DNA from: Candidatus Eiseniibacteriota bacterium
Lineage (GTDB): Bacteria; Joyebacterota; Joyebacteria; Joyebacterales; Joyebacteraceae
Direction of reading: 5' to 3'
Assembly (NCBI GenBank): GCA_030622115.1
Contig: JAUXGN010000004.1
Location: forward strand, 26,469 to 90,468
Length of the DNA stretch: 64,000 bases
In this document: piece after piece, positions 9,757 to 17,170 of the stretch
How positions within the stretch are numbered: position 1 is the first letter of the stretch
Layout: each line of letters opens with the position of its first letter
Made by a program: the position numbers and the translations under genes
Notes under the pieces: generated by a model
The model's database searches: none
Seen by the model: the letters and a program-made list of their open reading frames with translations, nothing else
Told to the model about the DNA's origin: nothing

Positions 9757-11042
9757 CCGCGACTGGGCGATCGGGCGTGCGGCCGGGCAGCATGCCGACC
9801 GGGCCGCAGAGCGACACGCCGGGCATGCTGCGCATGCCTTGGCAGGGGAAAGCGCTAAGGGGCTTCGACGGGCTTCAGTCGTTCGGTCTGGTCGTGCTCC
9901 TGGTCGGTCTTCCCTTTTCTGAAGCGGCGAAGAGTGCTGGTCTGGCTCTCGCGATGGTCGGGTTCGCCGGAAAACTGATACTCGGTCACAGGCCACGACT
10001 TGGGAGGGACGGTGTTCTCGTAGCGCTCGGGGTCTACCTTGTCACTGCAACGCTGTCGGTCATCATGGCGGCGCCTGAGATGCAGAGGCCTCACGAACTC
10101 GTGACACTGGGAATGACTGTCTCCCCGTTCCTTCTTGTTCTTGATTCGATCGTCTCCCGTCCCTCACGGCGCCTGTTCTTTGCCGGCGCGATTCTGACAG
10201 GGGCAGTCGTGGCCTCTCTCATCTGGTACGGTAGCTACGATGCAGGTTCCTTCTATCGGCTCAGTCTTGGCTCCATAGAGAATCCGGTACCGGCGGGGGA
10301 GTACCTGGCCATCTGTCTTGTTCTCGGGGCAGCCGTTCTCTCTGCCGAGATACGCGCGTCGCTGACCGGGCCGATCATGGCTTTCACTGTGGGGTTGACC
10401 GGGATCGCGCTCGCGCTGACGCAGTCGCGTGGCGCCCTCCTTGGAGCGATATGCGGTGTGGCCTTCGTGGTCTGGGCCGTGGTGCGGAAGCGGAGATACG
10501 TGATGGCGGTGATCGCGGTAGCCGTGGTCGGGATCCTGGTGCTCGCGACAGCGAAGCCCGATTCGAAGATCGCAGATGCGCTCGATTTCGAATCGAGGAA
10601 CACGCAGGCGAGGCTGAGCATATGGCATCAGACCGCCGGATTCATTCGCGAGCGGCCTCTTACGGGGCACGGCCTGGGCAGTTTTCCGCTTCTTGGCGTA
10701 ACCTACTTCGATGGCCACGTCGTAGAGTCTCCTCTCTCCGCGCACAACGTGTGGCTCAACAGTTTGGCGGAGACTGGGATTCTGGGAGCGGGCGCGCTCC
10801 TCGCATTCGTGATGCTGCTGTTGCGATCGGCAAGACTCTCGCTCAGGCGCGCGGCCTATCCTCTTGATAGGGCGCTGTCGATAGGAGCTCTGGGAGGTGT
10901 GCTGGTCTCGCTTGTGGCCGGTCTCACTGCCATCTCTGTGGATGCGGAACCCGGGATGCTCTTCTTTACGATAGCTGCAATCGGTATCAGCGGTCGAGAT
11001 GTCAAGGAGGCCGGGGTGAGAGAGGTGTGGGATGGCAAATAG
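9753..11042 (+). CDS. O-antigen ligase family membrane protein (WaaL-like)
   Basis: This 429-residue polytopic membrane protein has about ten hydrophobic segments and the Wzy_C/WaaL-type periplasmic region ERPLTGHGLGSFPLLG followed by SAHNVWLNSLAETGILG (about residues 302-345), the hallmark of ligases that attach polymerised glycan to lipid A-core. The first 30 residues are hydrophilic and low in conservation; the start could instead be ATG 9792, 9825 or 9834. A perfect inverted repeat lies in this stretch. Its place in an operon with GT9 enzymes and an MsbA-like exporter supports a ligase role over a polymerase, but the two cannot be separated by sequence alone. Confidence 0.8.
   Translation: MTATGRSGVRPGSMPTGPQSDTPGMLRMPWQGKALRGFDGLQSFGLVVLLVGLPFSEAAKSAGLALAMVGFAGKLILGHRPRLGRDGVLVALGVYLVTATLSVIMAAPEMQRPHELVTLGMTVSPFLLVLDSIVSRPSRRLFFAGAILTGAVVASLIWYGSYDAGSFYRLSLGSIENPVPAGEYLAICLVLGAAVLSAEIRASLTGPIMAFTVGLTGIALALTQSRGALLGAICGVAFVVWAVVRKRRYVMAVIAVAVVGILVLATAKPDSKIADALDFESRNTQARLSIWHQTAGFIRERPLTGHGLGSFPLLGVTYFDGHVVESPLSAHNVWLNSLAETGILGAGALLAFVMLLLRSARLSLRRAAYPLDRALSIGALGGVLVSLVAGLTAISVDAEPGMLFFTIAAIGISGRDVKEAGVREVWDGK
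9787..9831. repeat. Perfect 10-bp inverted repeat at the start of the ligase gene
   Basis: GCAGCATGCC at 9787-9796 is matched by GGCATGCTGC at 9822-9831 with a 25-bp spacer. It lies within the first 26 codons of the ligase frame and could fold in the mRNA, occluding the first start and favouring the downstream ATG at 9825 or 9834. No T-run follows, so it is not a terminator. Confidence 0.5.
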
Positions 11043-11616
11043 CAGATCCGCGGTGTTCCTTGACCGAGACGGCGTACTGAGCGTGGAGCGAAGCTACGTT
11101 CTTCGCCCGGAAGACCTGGAACTCGTGCCGGGGGCCGGGCGCGCACTCAGAGTTCTGAACAACGGGAGTGTAAGGAGCGTCGTAGTGAGCAACCAGTCGG
11201 CTGTTGCCAGGGGACTGATGACCGAGGAGGAGCTCGCGACAGTGCACGGACGCCTGGAGGATCTTCTTGCGGCGGAGGGCGCGTTTCTCGACGCGGCCTA
11301 CTACTGTCCCAATCTCCTCGGCGCCCGGGTGGAGCGGTTCGCCCGCGACGATTCCTGCAGGAAACCGCGCACCGGGATGCTTGAACAGGCGGCGCGCGAC
11401 CTCGGGATCGATCTCGCAGCTTCCTACATGATAGGAGACCAGGCGACGGATATCGAGTTTGCGAAACGCGGCGGACTGACCGCCGTGCTCGTGCTCTCAG
11501 GAAAGGGTCGTGAGACCCAAGCGATTCAGATCGAGCGAGGACTTGAGATCGATCACGTTGCAGTCGACGTCGAAGCGGCCGTTTCGTGGATACTGAACCA
11601 TCTGGAGAACCGATGA
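11032..11616 (+). CDS. gmhB: D-glycero-D-manno-heptose-1,7-bisphosphate 7-phosphatase (GmhB-like HAD)
   Basis: This 194-residue HAD-superfamily (subclass IIIA) phosphatase shows motif I FLDRDGVL, motif II SNQSAVARG, motif III lysine in CRKPRTGML and motif IV GDQATDIEFA. GmhB removes the 7-phosphate of heptose bisphosphate in the ADP-heptose pathway, fitting the GT9 enzymes upstream. Cysteines at YYCPN and DSC are in the right region for the structural zinc site of GmhB, although the set seems incomplete. It overlaps the ligase gene by 11 bp and the next gene by 4 bp. Histidinol-phosphate phosphatase is the nearest alternative; context argues against it. Confidence 0.82.
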   Translation: MANSRSAVFLDRDGVLSVERSYVLRPEDLELVPGAGRALRVLNNGSVRSVVVSNQSAVARGLMTEEELATVHGRLEDLLAAEGAFLDAAYYCPNLLGARVERFARDDSCRKPRTGMLEQAARDLGIDLAASYMIGDQATDIEFAKRGGLTAVLVLSGKGRETQAIQIERGLEIDHVAVDVEAAVSWILNHLENR

Positions 11617-12476
11617 TTGGGCGGAAACACGGAGAACCACCGGGCGGCATGAGGGCGGCGGTTCGCAAACTCATGGTGACGGCAGCGGTGTTCATTGTGC
11701 TGATGGCGCCCGCGCAGCCATCCGGGGCGACCGACACGAGCGCGGCTCCGATCTCACAGGCTCTCGTGGCGAACGGAGAACCTTCGGTCCCTCCGTTCGG
11801 AGTGGGAGAGCGACTCGTTTTCGAGGTCAAGTACGGCTTCGTGGGCGCCGGAACAGCCGTGATTAGCATTCCTGAGATGGTGTGGTACCGCGGCCACCAT
11901 TGCTACCACATTCTCTCCGTCGCGGAGTCGAACGCCTTCATCTCCGCCTTCTTTCCTGTCAGGGACGTTGCAGAATCACTGCTCGACGCGCGCGAGATGG
12001 TATCCAGGAGGTTTGAAAAGCGCTTGAGAGAAGGCGACTTCCGCGCTCACGATCTCGTGGAGTTCGATCACGATCGGCAGATCGCCATCTATCCAAAGAA
12101 GGGACGCGTTGTGCCGCTTGCGCTCAATGCGCAGGACATACTATCGTCCCTCTACTACGTGCGGATGATGAAGCTCGAGGTCGGCAGTTCTGTGTCGATC
12201 GAGAATCATGCCGACAAGAAGAACTACCCGCTCGAGATCAAGGTGCTTCGTCGTGAGCGAGTCAAGGTTCCAGCTGGGGAATTCGATTGCATCGTTGTCG
12301 AGCCTGTGATGCGGACCGGCGGTCTCTTCAGCCAGAAGGGCAGGTTGTGGGTCTGGATGACTGATGACGATGTTCATATGCCGGTGCTCATGAAAAGCAA
12401 GATTGCCATTGGATCCATATCCGTTGTCCTCAAGAGCTACGAGCGCGCGGAACACATCGGGTCGCAGTTTCCGTAA
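11613..12476 (+). CDS. DUF3108 family exported protein
   Basis: The product is 287 residues from ATG 11613, overlapping the GmhB stop. A hydrophobic segment (about residues 18-31, ending near the alanines of PAQPSGA) looks like a signal peptide or N-terminal anchor, so the protein is probably periplasmic. The body has the DUF3108 pattern: GVGERLVFEVKYGFVGAGTA, then a central region around NAQDILSSLYYVR and VPAGEFDCIVVEP, with a C-terminal GRLWVWMTDD. These proteins often occur with envelope genes, and no molecular function is established that I can cite. Its role in LPS assembly is inferred from operon position only. Confidence 0.78.
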   Translation: MIGRKHGEPPGGMRAAVRKLMVTAAVFIVLMAPAQPSGATDTSAAPISQALVANGEPSVPPFGVGERLVFEVKYGFVGAGTAVISIPEMVWYRGHHCYHILSVAESNAFISAFFPVRDVAESLLDAREMVSRRFEKRLREGDFRAHDLVEFDHDRQIAIYPKKGRVVPLALNAQDILSSLYYVRMMKLEVGSSVSIENHADKKNYPLEIKVLRRERVKVPAGEFDCIVVEPVMRTGGLFSQKGRLWVWMTDDDVHMPVLMKSKIAIGSISVVLKSYERAEHIGSQFP

Positions 12477-12485
12477 GGAGGTCGC

Positions 12486-13445
12486 ATGTCATTACGCTTT
12501 CCGGAAGTAGATCTCACGAACTTGAGCAGGGTCTCGATAGAAGCACGGGGGGGGACGGTGAGTGTTGACAACTTCGTTCACCCGGTCGAACCCGGTGGAG
12601 GGATCGACGATCTTCTCTCGATAGTGCCCGAGACTTTCGCGGGCGCCGACTTCAGACATGCAGTCGAGGCGGTGGTTTCCTCCGGTCTCGCAGGGAGACC
12701 TGGACTTGCGATGTTCGGGGCACACTTCATCAAGTGTGGTCTAAGTCGCCTGCTGATCGATCTTATGGAGCGCGGCATCGTGACAGCCATCGCGATGAAC
12801 GGAGCTTGCGCGATCCACGACTACGAGATCGCGATGTGGGGCGTGACATCGGAGGATGTCGCCGCAAGGCTGGAAGATGGGAGCTTCGGCATGTGTGCGG
12901 ATACCGCAGACGGTATGAATGGTGCGATCGCTGCGGGGGTGAAGAGGGGAGCCGGTTTCGGAGAGAGCCTCGGAGAGCGGATCGTCGGTGACCGTGCCCC
13001 GTATCTCGACGCCAGCATCCTCGGCCGTGCGTCCGAACTCGGGATCCCCGCAACGGTGCATGTCGGTCTCGGCACCGACATTGTGCATCAGCACGTGTCG
13101 GCGGATGGAGCAGCGATCGGAGAGGGAAGCCTCAGGGATTTCCGGATCTTGGCGAGTGTGGTCGGGGGACTCACGGACGGATACGTTCTCAATATAGGTT
13201 CTGCAGTCATCCTACCGGAGGTGTTTCTGAAGGCGCTCTCCGTAGCTCGGAATCTCGGGCTCGCCCGGGGCGCGATGACGACGATTTCGATGGACATGAA
13301 TGAGCCATACAGGGTACTCGCTAATGTCGTCAAGAGACCTACGGCGCATCGCGGCACAGGGATTGCACTTAGGGGACGCCACGAACTTCTCTTTCCACTA
13401 TTCTGGGCAGCGACAGTACGGGGTATCGAGAAGGGCGATGTGTAG
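12486..13445 (+). CDS. Conserved protein with deoxyhypusine-synthase-like pattern, function unknown
   Basis: This 319-residue protein has a strong ribosome site (AGGAGGT) upstream of ATG 12486. The core GAHFIKCGLSRLLIDLMERG, then VTAIAMNGACAIHDYE and TSEDVAARLEDGSFGM, has the spacing of the NAD-binding core of deoxyhypusine synthase (a gly-rich strand, a helix, then a strand ending in small residues). LGTDIVHQHVSADGAAIGEG and NIGSAVILPEVFLKAL follow. The lysine used by true deoxyhypusine synthase to form the enzyme intermediate is not apparent. Bacteria have no canonical hypusination target, so another reaction is likely. I recognise it as a conserved bacterial family beside LPS and EPS genes, but not its function. 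Confidence 0.6.
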   Translation: MSLRFPEVDLTNLSRVSIEARGGTVSVDNFVHPVEPGGGIDDLLSIVPETFAGADFRHAVEAVVSSGLAGRPGLAMFGAHFIKCGLSRLLIDLMERGIVTAIAMNGACAIHDYEIAMWGVTSEDVAARLEDGSFGMCADTADGMNGAIAAGVKRGAGFGESLGERIVGDRAPYLDASILGRASELGIPATVHVGLGTDIVHQHVSADGAAIGEGSLRDFRILASVVGGLTDGYVLNIGSAVILPEVFLKALSVARNLGLARGAMTTISMDMNEPYRVLANVVKRPTAHRGTGIALRGRHELLFPLFWAATVRGIEKGDV

Positions 13446-13458
13446 TAAGGAATGGACG

Positions 13459-13487
13459 TTGACATCGAACAAAGCTTGTGATACAAT
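13459..13487 (+). promoter_or_regulatory. Sigma-70 promoter of the EPS initiation gene
   Basis: TTGACA at 13459-13464 and TACAAT at 13482-13487 are separated by exactly 17 bp. It is 14 bp beyond the stop of the previous gene and would start transcription near 13494, leaving a leader of 140-265 nt before the sugar transferase. Confidence 0.85.
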
Positions 13488-13759
13488 GGCATTGATCGAA
13501 AGTACGGAAGAAGAGCCGACACCAAGCGCGAAAGGACTCGCATCGCACCATTGCTAAGGGCTTTTTCTCACGTCTGACAGTGCATTCAGTAACGTGCCTC
13601 GGCACACGGTCCGCGGAGAGCGGGGTGTAGTCGATGTTGTCGGACGGGGCTCGCCCTTGGCTGATGAAGAGGTTAATGAATCCCGGCCGGGTGTGCCCAA
13701 TCGGACGCCCGGTTTCTGTTTGTTGGGCGCTGTGGCAGTCGCATCATGGGAGTGAGGCT
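13488..13759 (+). other. Long leader region upstream of the sugar transferase
   Basis: About 270 bases follow the promoter before the best-supported translation start. They contain a GGGC-TTTTT run (13558-13566) without a clean stem before it, and a short hairpin GTGCC/GGCAC near 13594. A frame open from 13634 continues into the transferase but its first 40 codons look unlike a conserved protein. No known riboswitch consensus is recognisable; regulation through this leader is an open possibility. Confidence 0.4.
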
Positions 13760-14452
13760 TTGTACTTCGTCGATGAACGATTCGGATACGGAACTATTGA
13801 AGAGCTGACGCGGGGCGACGTCGAGTGCGACAGCTTGATGCGTGGAGAGTTCTACAGACGGTTCGTGAAGCGGCCGTTCGATGTGATAGCGAGTATTCTC
13901 GGCCTCATTCTGCTCTCGCCTCTCTTCCTGGCTATCTTCGTTCTCATCAAGCTGGACTCGCGCGGTCCCGTGCTCTTCAGTCAATTGCGTGTCGGGATGG
14001 GGGGCCGGGAGTTCCTGTTCCACAAGTTCAGATCGATGGTGGTCGATGCCGAGGCGCAGAAGCACACACTCATGCACCTCAATGAACTTGAGGGTCCCGT
14101 CTTCAAGATAAGCGATGACCCGCGTGTGACACGCATCGGTCGCTTCCTGAGGAAGACAAGTTTTGACGAGTTCCCACAGCTGATCAATGTTCTCAAGGGT
14201 GACATGAGTCTCGTCGGCCCTCGGCCGCCTCTTCCAAGCGAAGTCGAGAAGTACGAGGGCTGGCAGCGGGAGAAGCTATCGGTTGTGCCCGGAATCACGT
14301 GCCTCTGGCAGATCAGCGGCAGGAACCACATTGGATTCACGGAGTGGATGAGGCTGGATGTGGAGTACATCAGACGGCAATCTCTGGCGGTGGACCTGAA
14401 GATCCTTGCGCGGACACTGCCGGCGGTGCTGATGAGAAAGGGAGCATACTAG
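13760..14452 (+). CDS. Bacterial sugar transferase (polyprenyl-phosphate glycosyl-1-phosphate transferase)
   Basis: This enzyme starts exopolysaccharide synthesis by moving a sugar-1-phosphate onto the undecaprenyl phosphate carrier at the inner membrane. One re-entrant hydrophobic segment (KRPFDVIASILGLILLSPLF) is followed by KFRSMVVDAE, RVTRIGRFLRKTSFDEFPQL, LKGDMSLVGPRPPLP and PGITCLWQISGRN, the full PF02397 signature. It is the short, single-anchor form. The start is uncertain: TTG 13760 has GGGAG seven bases upstream and gives 230 residues; ATG 13634 and ATG 13838 are alternatives in the same frame. A strong sigma-70 promoter lies at 13459. The sugar specificity (Gal, Glc or GlcNAc type) cannot be called. 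Confidence 0.88.
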   Translation: MYFVDERFGYGTIEELTRGDVECDSLMRGEFYRRFVKRPFDVIASILGLILLSPLFLAIFVLIKLDSRGPVLFSQLRVGMGGREFLFHKFRSMVVDAEAQKHTLMHLNELEGPVFKISDDPRVTRIGRFLRKTSFDEFPQLINVLKGDMSLVGPRPPLPSEVEKYEGWQREKLSVVPGITCLWQISGRNHIGFTEWMRLDVEYIRRQSLAVDLKILARTLPAVLMRKGAY

Positions 14453-14497
14453 CGAGAATCGACTGCGAGAACTGAGCGCAGTGCTAAGACATCATGG

Positions 14498-14552
14498 ATC
14501 CGGCAGCGGCGCGTCACTAATAGTCCTTACTCACACCGCAACGCTGCCGGAT
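14498..14552. repeat. Perfect 11-bp inverted repeat after the sugar transferase
   Basis: ATCCGGCAGCG (14498-14508) and CGCTGCCGGAT (14542-14552) are perfect inverted copies 33 bp apart. A smaller hairpin ACTGCG/CGCAGT sits just before, at about 14462-14482. No T-run follows, so this could be a factor-dependent terminator structure, an mRNA stabiliser or an operator for the promoter 29 bp downstream. Confidence 0.55.
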
Positions 14553-14580
14553 TCCTGTATTCTGTCAAGGTTGGTTTGCG

Positions 14581-14608
14581 TTGACAGCCGGTGCGCTCTC
14601 CATATAGA
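14581..14608 (+). promoter_or_regulatory. Probable sigma-70 promoter of the GT39 gene
   Basis: TTGACA at 14581-14586 and TATAGA at 14603-14608 are 16 bp apart. Transcription would begin near 14615, giving a leader of about 55 nt to ATG 14671. The spacer is one base short of optimal and the -10 box has one mismatch. Confidence 0.65.
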
Positions 14609-14670
14609 CTCCCTGGTTGCTACCGCAGGCCCCGTCGGCTCACTGGCTGGGCAGCAGAATCGGGACTCGG

Positions 14671-16287
14671 ATGGTGAGTCGAAAGACAGACAGAATCGGG
14701 AAGCGCCCGATCCTTGATCAGGCGTTCCTTCATCTTGCCGCCGTCGTCGCGCTCGGCGGGCTTTTGCGTTTCTGCGGAGTAGGGGCACAGAGCCTGTGGG
14801 TGGATGAACTCTGGAGCATCAAGGCTGCCTGCATCGGAGAGGCGCTGTCGCCGGTCGCCGTCTTCACCAACATGCAGGGACCCGCGCACGCCGTCCTTGT
14901 TCACGCCGTTGCACATCTGTCGGAAGGTGAAGGAGTGCTGCGGAGTATCTCCGCCCTTTTCGGAACTGCGACGATCGCGGTCGTGTATGCTCTGGCCAAT
15001 GATCTCTTCGACAGGAAGACTGCTCTTCTGGCCGCGCTTCTGACAGCCATTTCCCCGTTTCTTATCTGGTACTCGCAGGAACTTCGCAACTACTCGATGG
15101 TCATCTTCTTCGCGTCTCTCTCCACGCTGGCGGCCTGGCGCCTGGTCGTGCGGGGGAGCGCATCATGGCGGACGCTCGTGTTCGCTACAGTGCTGGGAGG
15201 GCTATCGAATCTCTCTCTGGCCTTCTTGTCAATCGGGCACTGGATCTTCGCGGCTCCCAGGCTTGTCAAGAACCGTGCGTTCCGCGTGAGGTGGATCCTG
15301 GCTTTTGTGGTCGTGCTTGTGCTCGTTTCTCCCTGGATATGGGGGCTCGCCAATTGGACCAAGGTGGATCGTGTTGGGGAGCGAATAGGCACTGTCGCCA
15401 GTGGTGACACATCAGAACTTCTGAGGGGAGAGACGACGTTCACGCCGATGGCGGTACCGTACTCCTTCTACGTCATGGTCTACGGCTACTCTCTAGGGCC
15501 ATCGAGTATCGAGCTACACACAACCGCTCCGGCATCGGCGTTCATGAAGCACGCCGCGTACACCGGGCCGGCAGCCTTGGTGCTTGCGCTCGTGTTTCTT
15601 CTGGGACTGAGGAGTTTTGCGGAATCGCGGGCCAGACTCCGCCTGCTGCTTCCTACGATCATCGTGCCCCTTGTCGGGACATCTGTGCTTGCGATTCTGA
15701 ACGTGAAGGTGTTCAATCCGCGGTACATCGCCGTGACGCTTCCGCTGATCATTGTTCTCATGGCCGCGGGAGTGACCCGGTTGAAAGGACTGCCGGGCAG
15801 AGCGATCGCGGGTGTTCTGATCGTCCTCTGTCTCTGGTCCGTGGGTAACTACTACTGGAACCCCGTCTACTGGCGTGAGGATGTGAGGGGCGCGGTTCAG
15901 TACATCGAGGAGCGGGAGAACTCCGGGGATGTCATCCTCGTGCCTGTTGTGGCGGATGTCTTCGATCACTACTATGGGGGTGAGCAGGAACGCTTCCTTC
16001 TCTATCCGGGGCAGGCTGGAAGCGACTCCGAAGTTGCAGAGCGCGTGACATCCGGTCTGTCCGGGCATCAGAGGCTCTGGTACGTGAGTTCGAGGCCGTG
16101 GCATGTCGACCCGGATGGGCGGATCGCAGCATATCTTGACAGTCGGTATGAGCTGGAGGATTCGGCCGATTTTCCCGGTGTTCGGGTGAGGCTCTACAAT
16201 CTGGTCGAGGGAACACTGTCCGCCGGCGCCACGGGGACGCAGGAGTTTGGGAGAACGGCCGTAACCGTGGCACGAGTTATGCTTTAG
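14671..16287 (+). CDS. GT39/ArnT-like membrane glycosyltransferase
   Basis: The product is about 538 residues from ATG 14671 (the frame is open from 14617 but the predicted mRNA starts near there). It has roughly ten transmembrane helices. The first periplasmic loop bears the acidic motif LWVDELWSIKAA, the catalytic D/E pattern of dolichyl-phosphate-mannose protein mannosyltransferase and ArnT families, with FLIWYSQELRNYSM later. It would use a polyprenyl-phosphate sugar as donor on the periplasmic side to modify a glycan, lipid or protein. The soluble C-terminal domain of about 140 residues resembles other GT39 proteins in EPS clusters. It stands between the initiating transferase and the export operon. 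Confidence 0.8.
   Translation: MVSRKTDRIGKRPILDQAFLHLAAVVALGGLLRFCGVGAQSLWVDELWSIKAACIGEALSPVAVFTNMQGPAHAVLVHAVAHLSEGEGVLRSISALFGTATIAVVYALANDLFDRKTALLAALLTAISPFLIWYSQELRNYSMVIFFASLSTLAAWRLVVRGSASWRTLVFATVLGGLSNLSLAFLSIGHWIFAAPRLVKNRAFRVRWILAFVVVLVLVSPWIWGLANWTKVDRVGERIGTVASGDTSELLRGETTFTPMAVPYSFYVMVYGYSLGPSSIELHTTAPASAFMKHAAYTGPAALVLALVFLLGLRSFAESRARLRLLLPTIIVPLVGTSVLAILNVKVFNPRYIAVTLPLIIVLMAAGVTRLKGLPGRAIAGVLIVLCLWSVGNYYWNPVYWREDVRGAVQYIEERENSGDVILVPVVADVFDHYYGGEQERFLLYPGQAGSDSEVAERVTSGLSGHQRLWYVSSRPWHVDPDGRIAAYLDSRYELEDSADFPGVRVRLYNLVEGTLSAGATGTQEFGRTAVTVARVML
16268..16283 (+). promoter_or_regulatory. Sigma-54-type -24/-12 promoter before the EPS export operon
   Basis: TGGCACGAGTTATGCT matches the consensus TGGCACG-N4-TTGCW with one mismatch (A for T in the -12 box) and the required GG-N10-GC spacing. 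It lies in the last codons of the GT39 gene; a start site about 12 bp past the -12 GC would be near 16294, 60 bases before the export lipoprotein start. Confidence 0.6.
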
Positions 16288-16353
16288 GACGTTCTGAGTT
16301 GGAGCCCGGTGAGGGGTTTGACTGCATATGGGTGCACAGGGGAGACCTACGAT

Positions 16354-17136
16354 ATGCTGGCTATGAGGGCGAGATTGCTCGTCATATTCCTGGTGGCCGT
16401 TCTGGTCGCGTGTGTTCAGGGCTGTGGAGCGCCGCGTAGTGACATGGCGGAGCCGGATGCGGCTCCATCTTCCATGAGTGCGGGCTCCCCAGTCGTGGGC
16501 GCCGATGCTCCGAAGACGGTGGCTGGCGCGTACAGGCTGAGGATGGGGGACAAGATCCGCGTGGATTTCGTAACCGATGAGTCTTTGACGTTCAGCACGC
16601 CGGTTACGCCGGGCGGTACGATCAGCGTGCCGCTGGTTGGGGAGGTCGTCGCTCTGGGGCGGACGACGGGAGAGCTGGCGGAGGCCATCGAGGAGGGCGT
16701 GGGTGAGTATCTCCTGGACCCGACGGTCGGAGTCGTTATCACGGAGGTGGGGAAACAGCCGATCTTCGTGATCGGTGAAGTGGAGAAGCCTGGGCGCATC
16801 GAGTCGACAGGTGAGATGACTGTGACTCGCGCGGTGGCCGCTGCCGGGGGTATTCTGTCGTCGGGGAGAGCGAGCAGCGTGATGATCGTGCGCACCTCCG
16901 GAGTTCAAGAGCCGGTCGCGTTCCGGGTGGACGTGACGAAGGTTCTGAGCGGGCGTGATTTCTCGGAGGACATCGTCCTCGCTCCGAACGATGTCGTCTA
17001 CGTTCCGAAGTCCGTGATCGGGAAGGTCAACGAGTTCGTTGATCTGTTCTTCGACAATATTGCACCCGCCCAGCTGTTCTACCTGCGGGGCTACGATATG
17101 GCGCACCTTGGGCACGACGGGCGAGCTTGGTACTAA
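16354..17136 (+). CDS. Polysaccharide export lipoprotein (Wza-like, Poly_export/SLBB)
   Basis: The product is 260 residues from ATG 16354, with GGGGAG nine bases upstream. A lipoprotein signal ends in the lipobox LVAC (cysteine at residue 20), so the mature protein is anchored in the outer membrane. The polysaccharide export domain (YRLRMGDKIRVDFV, then TISVPLVGEVVALGRTTGEL) and an SLBB domain (PIFVIGEVEKPGRI, then AVAAAGGILSSGRASSVMIV) follow. It forms the periplasmic/outer-membrane part of the EPS channel. It begins a four-gene block (export lipoprotein, chain-length protein, ExeA-like ATPase, CpsD-like ATPase) with the order of XrtA/PEP-CTERM-type EPS loci, behind a sigma-54-like element. 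Confidence 0.9.
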   Translation: MLAMRARLLVIFLVAVLVACVQGCGAPRSDMAEPDAAPSSMSAGSPVVGADAPKTVAGAYRLRMGDKIRVDFVTDESLTFSTPVTPGGTISVPLVGEVVALGRTTGELAEAIEEGVGEYLLDPTVGVVITEVGKQPIFVIGEVEKPGRIESTGEMTVTRAVAAAGGILSSGRASSVMIVRTSGVQEPVAFRVDVTKVLSGRDFSEDIVLAPNDVVYVPKSVIGKVNEFVDLFFDNIAPAQLFYLRGYDMAHLGHDGRAWY

Positions 17137-17170
17137 CGTACAGCAGTTGCGTGTGAGGAAGGATACCGGC

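Noticed and set aside
13486-13557. Short frame beginning at the ATG inside the TACAAT box and ending at 13557.
   Set aside because: It starts before the predicted transcription start, lacks a ribosome site and has no recognisable motif.
13597-13615. CGGCACACGGTCCGCGG as a fourth sigma-54 promoter.
   Set aside because: The -12 box reads CCGC instead of TTGC; spacing fits but the element is too weak to call.
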